Origin: Deltaproteobacteria bacterium
GTDB taxonomy: Bacteria; Desulfobacterota; Desulfobulbia; Desulfobulbales; Desulfobulbaceae
DNA length: 5,668 nt
Direction of reading: 5' to 3'
Assembly (NCBI GenBank): GCA_024277485.1
Contig: JAJRVA010000108.1
Location: 1-5,668, forward strand
Below are positions 4,206 through 5,668 of this stretch, in pieces. The notes under the pieces were generated by a model that was given only the letters and a program-made list of their open reading frames with translations, searched no databases and was not told the DNA's origin. The first letter of the stretch is position 1, and the number at the start of each line of letters is the position of its first letter. A program made the translations under genes and the position numbers.

Positions 4206-5668
4206 TCAACCGCTGTCCGGCTTTTTTCGGCCTGAAGGATCCGGAGAGGTAAAAACCTCCTGGACCTGTTTCATCGCCTCTTTTTTCCCAAACACGGTGA
4301 CGATATCGCCGGCCTCAAAACGGGTGTCTCCCCTGGGAATAACAATCAGCCCTTCCCTCTCAACCGACACCACATTGACATCATGGGGCAGGTCCAGCAG
4401 CCGTAACGGAGTCCCCACACTCCTGTCTTCCGCATGCAGCCGCAGATCGGCAAAGACATTGCCCTCCTTTTCCCTCAGCAGGACCTCCCTTTCCAGCATC
4501 CTGCCCCGCTGTTTGCGTACCACGGCAACATCATACGCCCTGAGAATATCATTGCGACTGATAAGCCCGACAAGGTGATCCGGCCTGTCCATGCTGACAA
4601 CAGGAAGCCTGGCAAGATCTCGGGGAGCCATCTTCTGGATGGCGTTCCAGATGGGTTCATCGGGAAAAACCGTCACCGGCTCCACAACTGCGACTTCCTC
4701 TACCGTCAGACCGCGCAGCCTGATCACGTTCTGCGACAGGACACGTTCCATGTCCTGGAGAGTAACAATGCCCCACAGCCTCTGGTCCTTGTCCAACACT
4801 GGAAAACCAAGAAAATTTTTCTCCTGAAACATCCGGTAAAGGTCAGGCAGCGGTGTATCACGATAGACAACAGTCGGGTTTTCGTTCATGACCTCACCGA
4901 CACGGACCCCCTGCATGACATCCAGATCCCTGCCCTGCGCAAAACGGATGCCGCGACGGGTCAGCTTCTGGGTATAAATCGACTCAGGGTAGATCCACTG
5001 CGCAAAATGGGAGGCCGTTACCGTGGCGACCATCAGAGGCAGGATCATGCCATAATCACTGCTCATTTCAAAGACAATGAGCATTGCCGTCAACGGCGCC
5101 CGGGCCGCTGCTGCGAAAACAGCAGCCATCCCCACCAGCGCATACGCCCCGGGGGGGCCTGAAATATCGGGAAACACCCTGGAAAAAAAATTCCCCATGG
5201 CCCCGCCCAGCATCGCGCCGATAAAGAGAGACGGGGCAAATACACCGCCTGAGTTTCCCGATCCGAGCGTAAAGGATGTTGCCAGAGGCTTGAGAAAAAC
5301 AAGTAGTGCCAGGAGCAGGAACGGGATATTGCCGTGCAGGGCCTCTTCAATAAAGGCAAAACCGGAACCATACACAGGGGGCATATTGGGGGCCTCAAGT
5401 GCCTGGGCCGGCATACAGGCCGGATTCCCCGCGAAAAAACCGGTCAACTGCATGTAACAGACCCCTGTCAGCCCTAACAGCAGCGCCCCGATAACCGGCT
5501 GCAGGAATTGTGGACATGGCAGGGATTCAAATTTTTTTTCGAACCAGCCAAGCATGCCGATGAACATGATACCGGCCAGGGCGGAGGTCAAGCCGAGGAG
5601 CAGGAAAAAAAAGATGGCCACCGGCGAAACCATGCTGAAGCTGGGCACGCTGAAGGCCGGATTGTCCC
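4206..5668 (-). CDS. CLC chloride channel/transporter with CBS pair and C-terminal RCK_C domain, 5' end beyond the right edge
   Basis: The frame is open to the window edge (486 residues present); the codons before the GTG at 5648 encode DNPAFS, a continuation of the CLC family sequence, so that GTG is not the true start. Counting from the first complete codon, residues 1-225 are the second half of a CLC membrane domain, with GSGNSGGVFAP at 135-145 (the anion-binding GxFxP motif) and GMAAVFAAAARAPLTA at 179-194. Two CBS domains follow at about 257-312 and 322-379, where the family binds adenine nucleotides. Residues about 400-472 form a TrkA-C/RCK_C domain (LPHDVNVVSVEREGLIVIPRG, FEAGDIVTVFGK). 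The missing N-terminal part would contain the gating glutamate (GREGP), so channel versus H+/Cl- antiporter cannot be judged here. It sits upstream of the Roadblock pair on the same strand, 166 bases away, probably a separate unit. Confidence 0.93.
   Translation of the reverse strand, partial: DNPAFSVPSFSMVSPVAIFFFLLLGLTSALAGIMFIGMLGWFEKKFESLPCPQFLQPVIGALLLGLTGVCYMQLTGFFAGNPACMPAQALEAPNMPPVYGSGFAFIEEALHGNIPFLLLALLVFLKPLATSFTLGSGNSGGVFAPSLFIGAMLGGAMGNFFSRVFPDISGPPGAYALVGMAAVFAAAARAPLTAMLIVFEMSSDYGMILPLMVATVTASHFAQWIYPESIYTQKLTRRGIRFAQGRDLDVMQGVRVGEVMNENPTVVYRDTPLPDLYRMFQEKNFLGFPVLDKDQRLWGIVTLQDMERVLSQNVIRLRGLTVEEVAVVEPVTVFPDEPIWNAIQKMAPRDLARLPVVSMDRPDHLVGLISRNDILRAYDVAVVRKQRGRMLEREVLLREKEGNVFADLRLHAEDRSVGTPLRLLDLPHDVNVVSVEREGLIVIPRGDTRFEAGDIVTVFGKKEAMKQVQEVFTSPDPSGRKKPDSG

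Noticed and set aside
4434..5162. Plus-strand 242-codon open frame opposite the CLC gene
   Set aside because: It is antisense to an unambiguous CLC/CBS coding region and its product is a His/Arg/Pro-rich shadow without a family pattern.

Overview
The window reads as chromosomal DNA of a Gram-negative anaerobe, most likely a member of the Desulfobacterota (former Deltaproteobacteria, Desulfobulbales-like). This is inferred from the mix of families: a membrane-bound single-heme c-type (Tll0287-like/DUF3365) sensor, DUF4388 plus Roadblock/LC7 proteins, and a CLC channel fused to CBS and RCK_C domains. No marker gene fixes the taxon. No mobile element, CRISPR array, tRNA or rRNA was seen.

Layout. 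(1) Positions 1-860, minus strand: 5' part of an exported MORN-repeat protein with 11 complete 23-residue repeats, running off the left edge. (2) Positions 861-1174: divergent intergenic region with a near-perfect 23-bp palindrome and candidate promoters for both flanking genes. (3) Positions 1175-2608, plus strand: a membrane heme-c sensor that ends after its HAMP domain, then a secreted rhodanese-fold protein whose catalytic cysteine position is proline. (4) Positions 2609-2659: short convergent gap with a bulged inverted repeat. (5) Positions 2660-4039, minus strand: two adjacent Roadblock/LC7 genes 12 nt apart, the upstream one carrying a DUF4388 domain. (6) Positions 4206-5668, minus strand: the C-terminal part of a CLC chloride channel/transporter with two CBS domains and a TrkA-C/RCK_C domain, running off the right edge.

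How they may work together. The sensor and rhodanese probably form a cell-envelope redox-sensing pair: a heme c in the periplasm, a HAMP signal relay with no output domain of its own, and a catalytically dead rhodanese that could act as a binding partner. The two Roadblock proteins probably form a cytoplasmic heterodimer that would normally control a small Ras-like GTPase, but none lies in the window. The CLC protein is a separate ion-transport unit. The MORN protein is probably periplasmic or surface-associated. All functional links between blocks are inference from gene order and domains.
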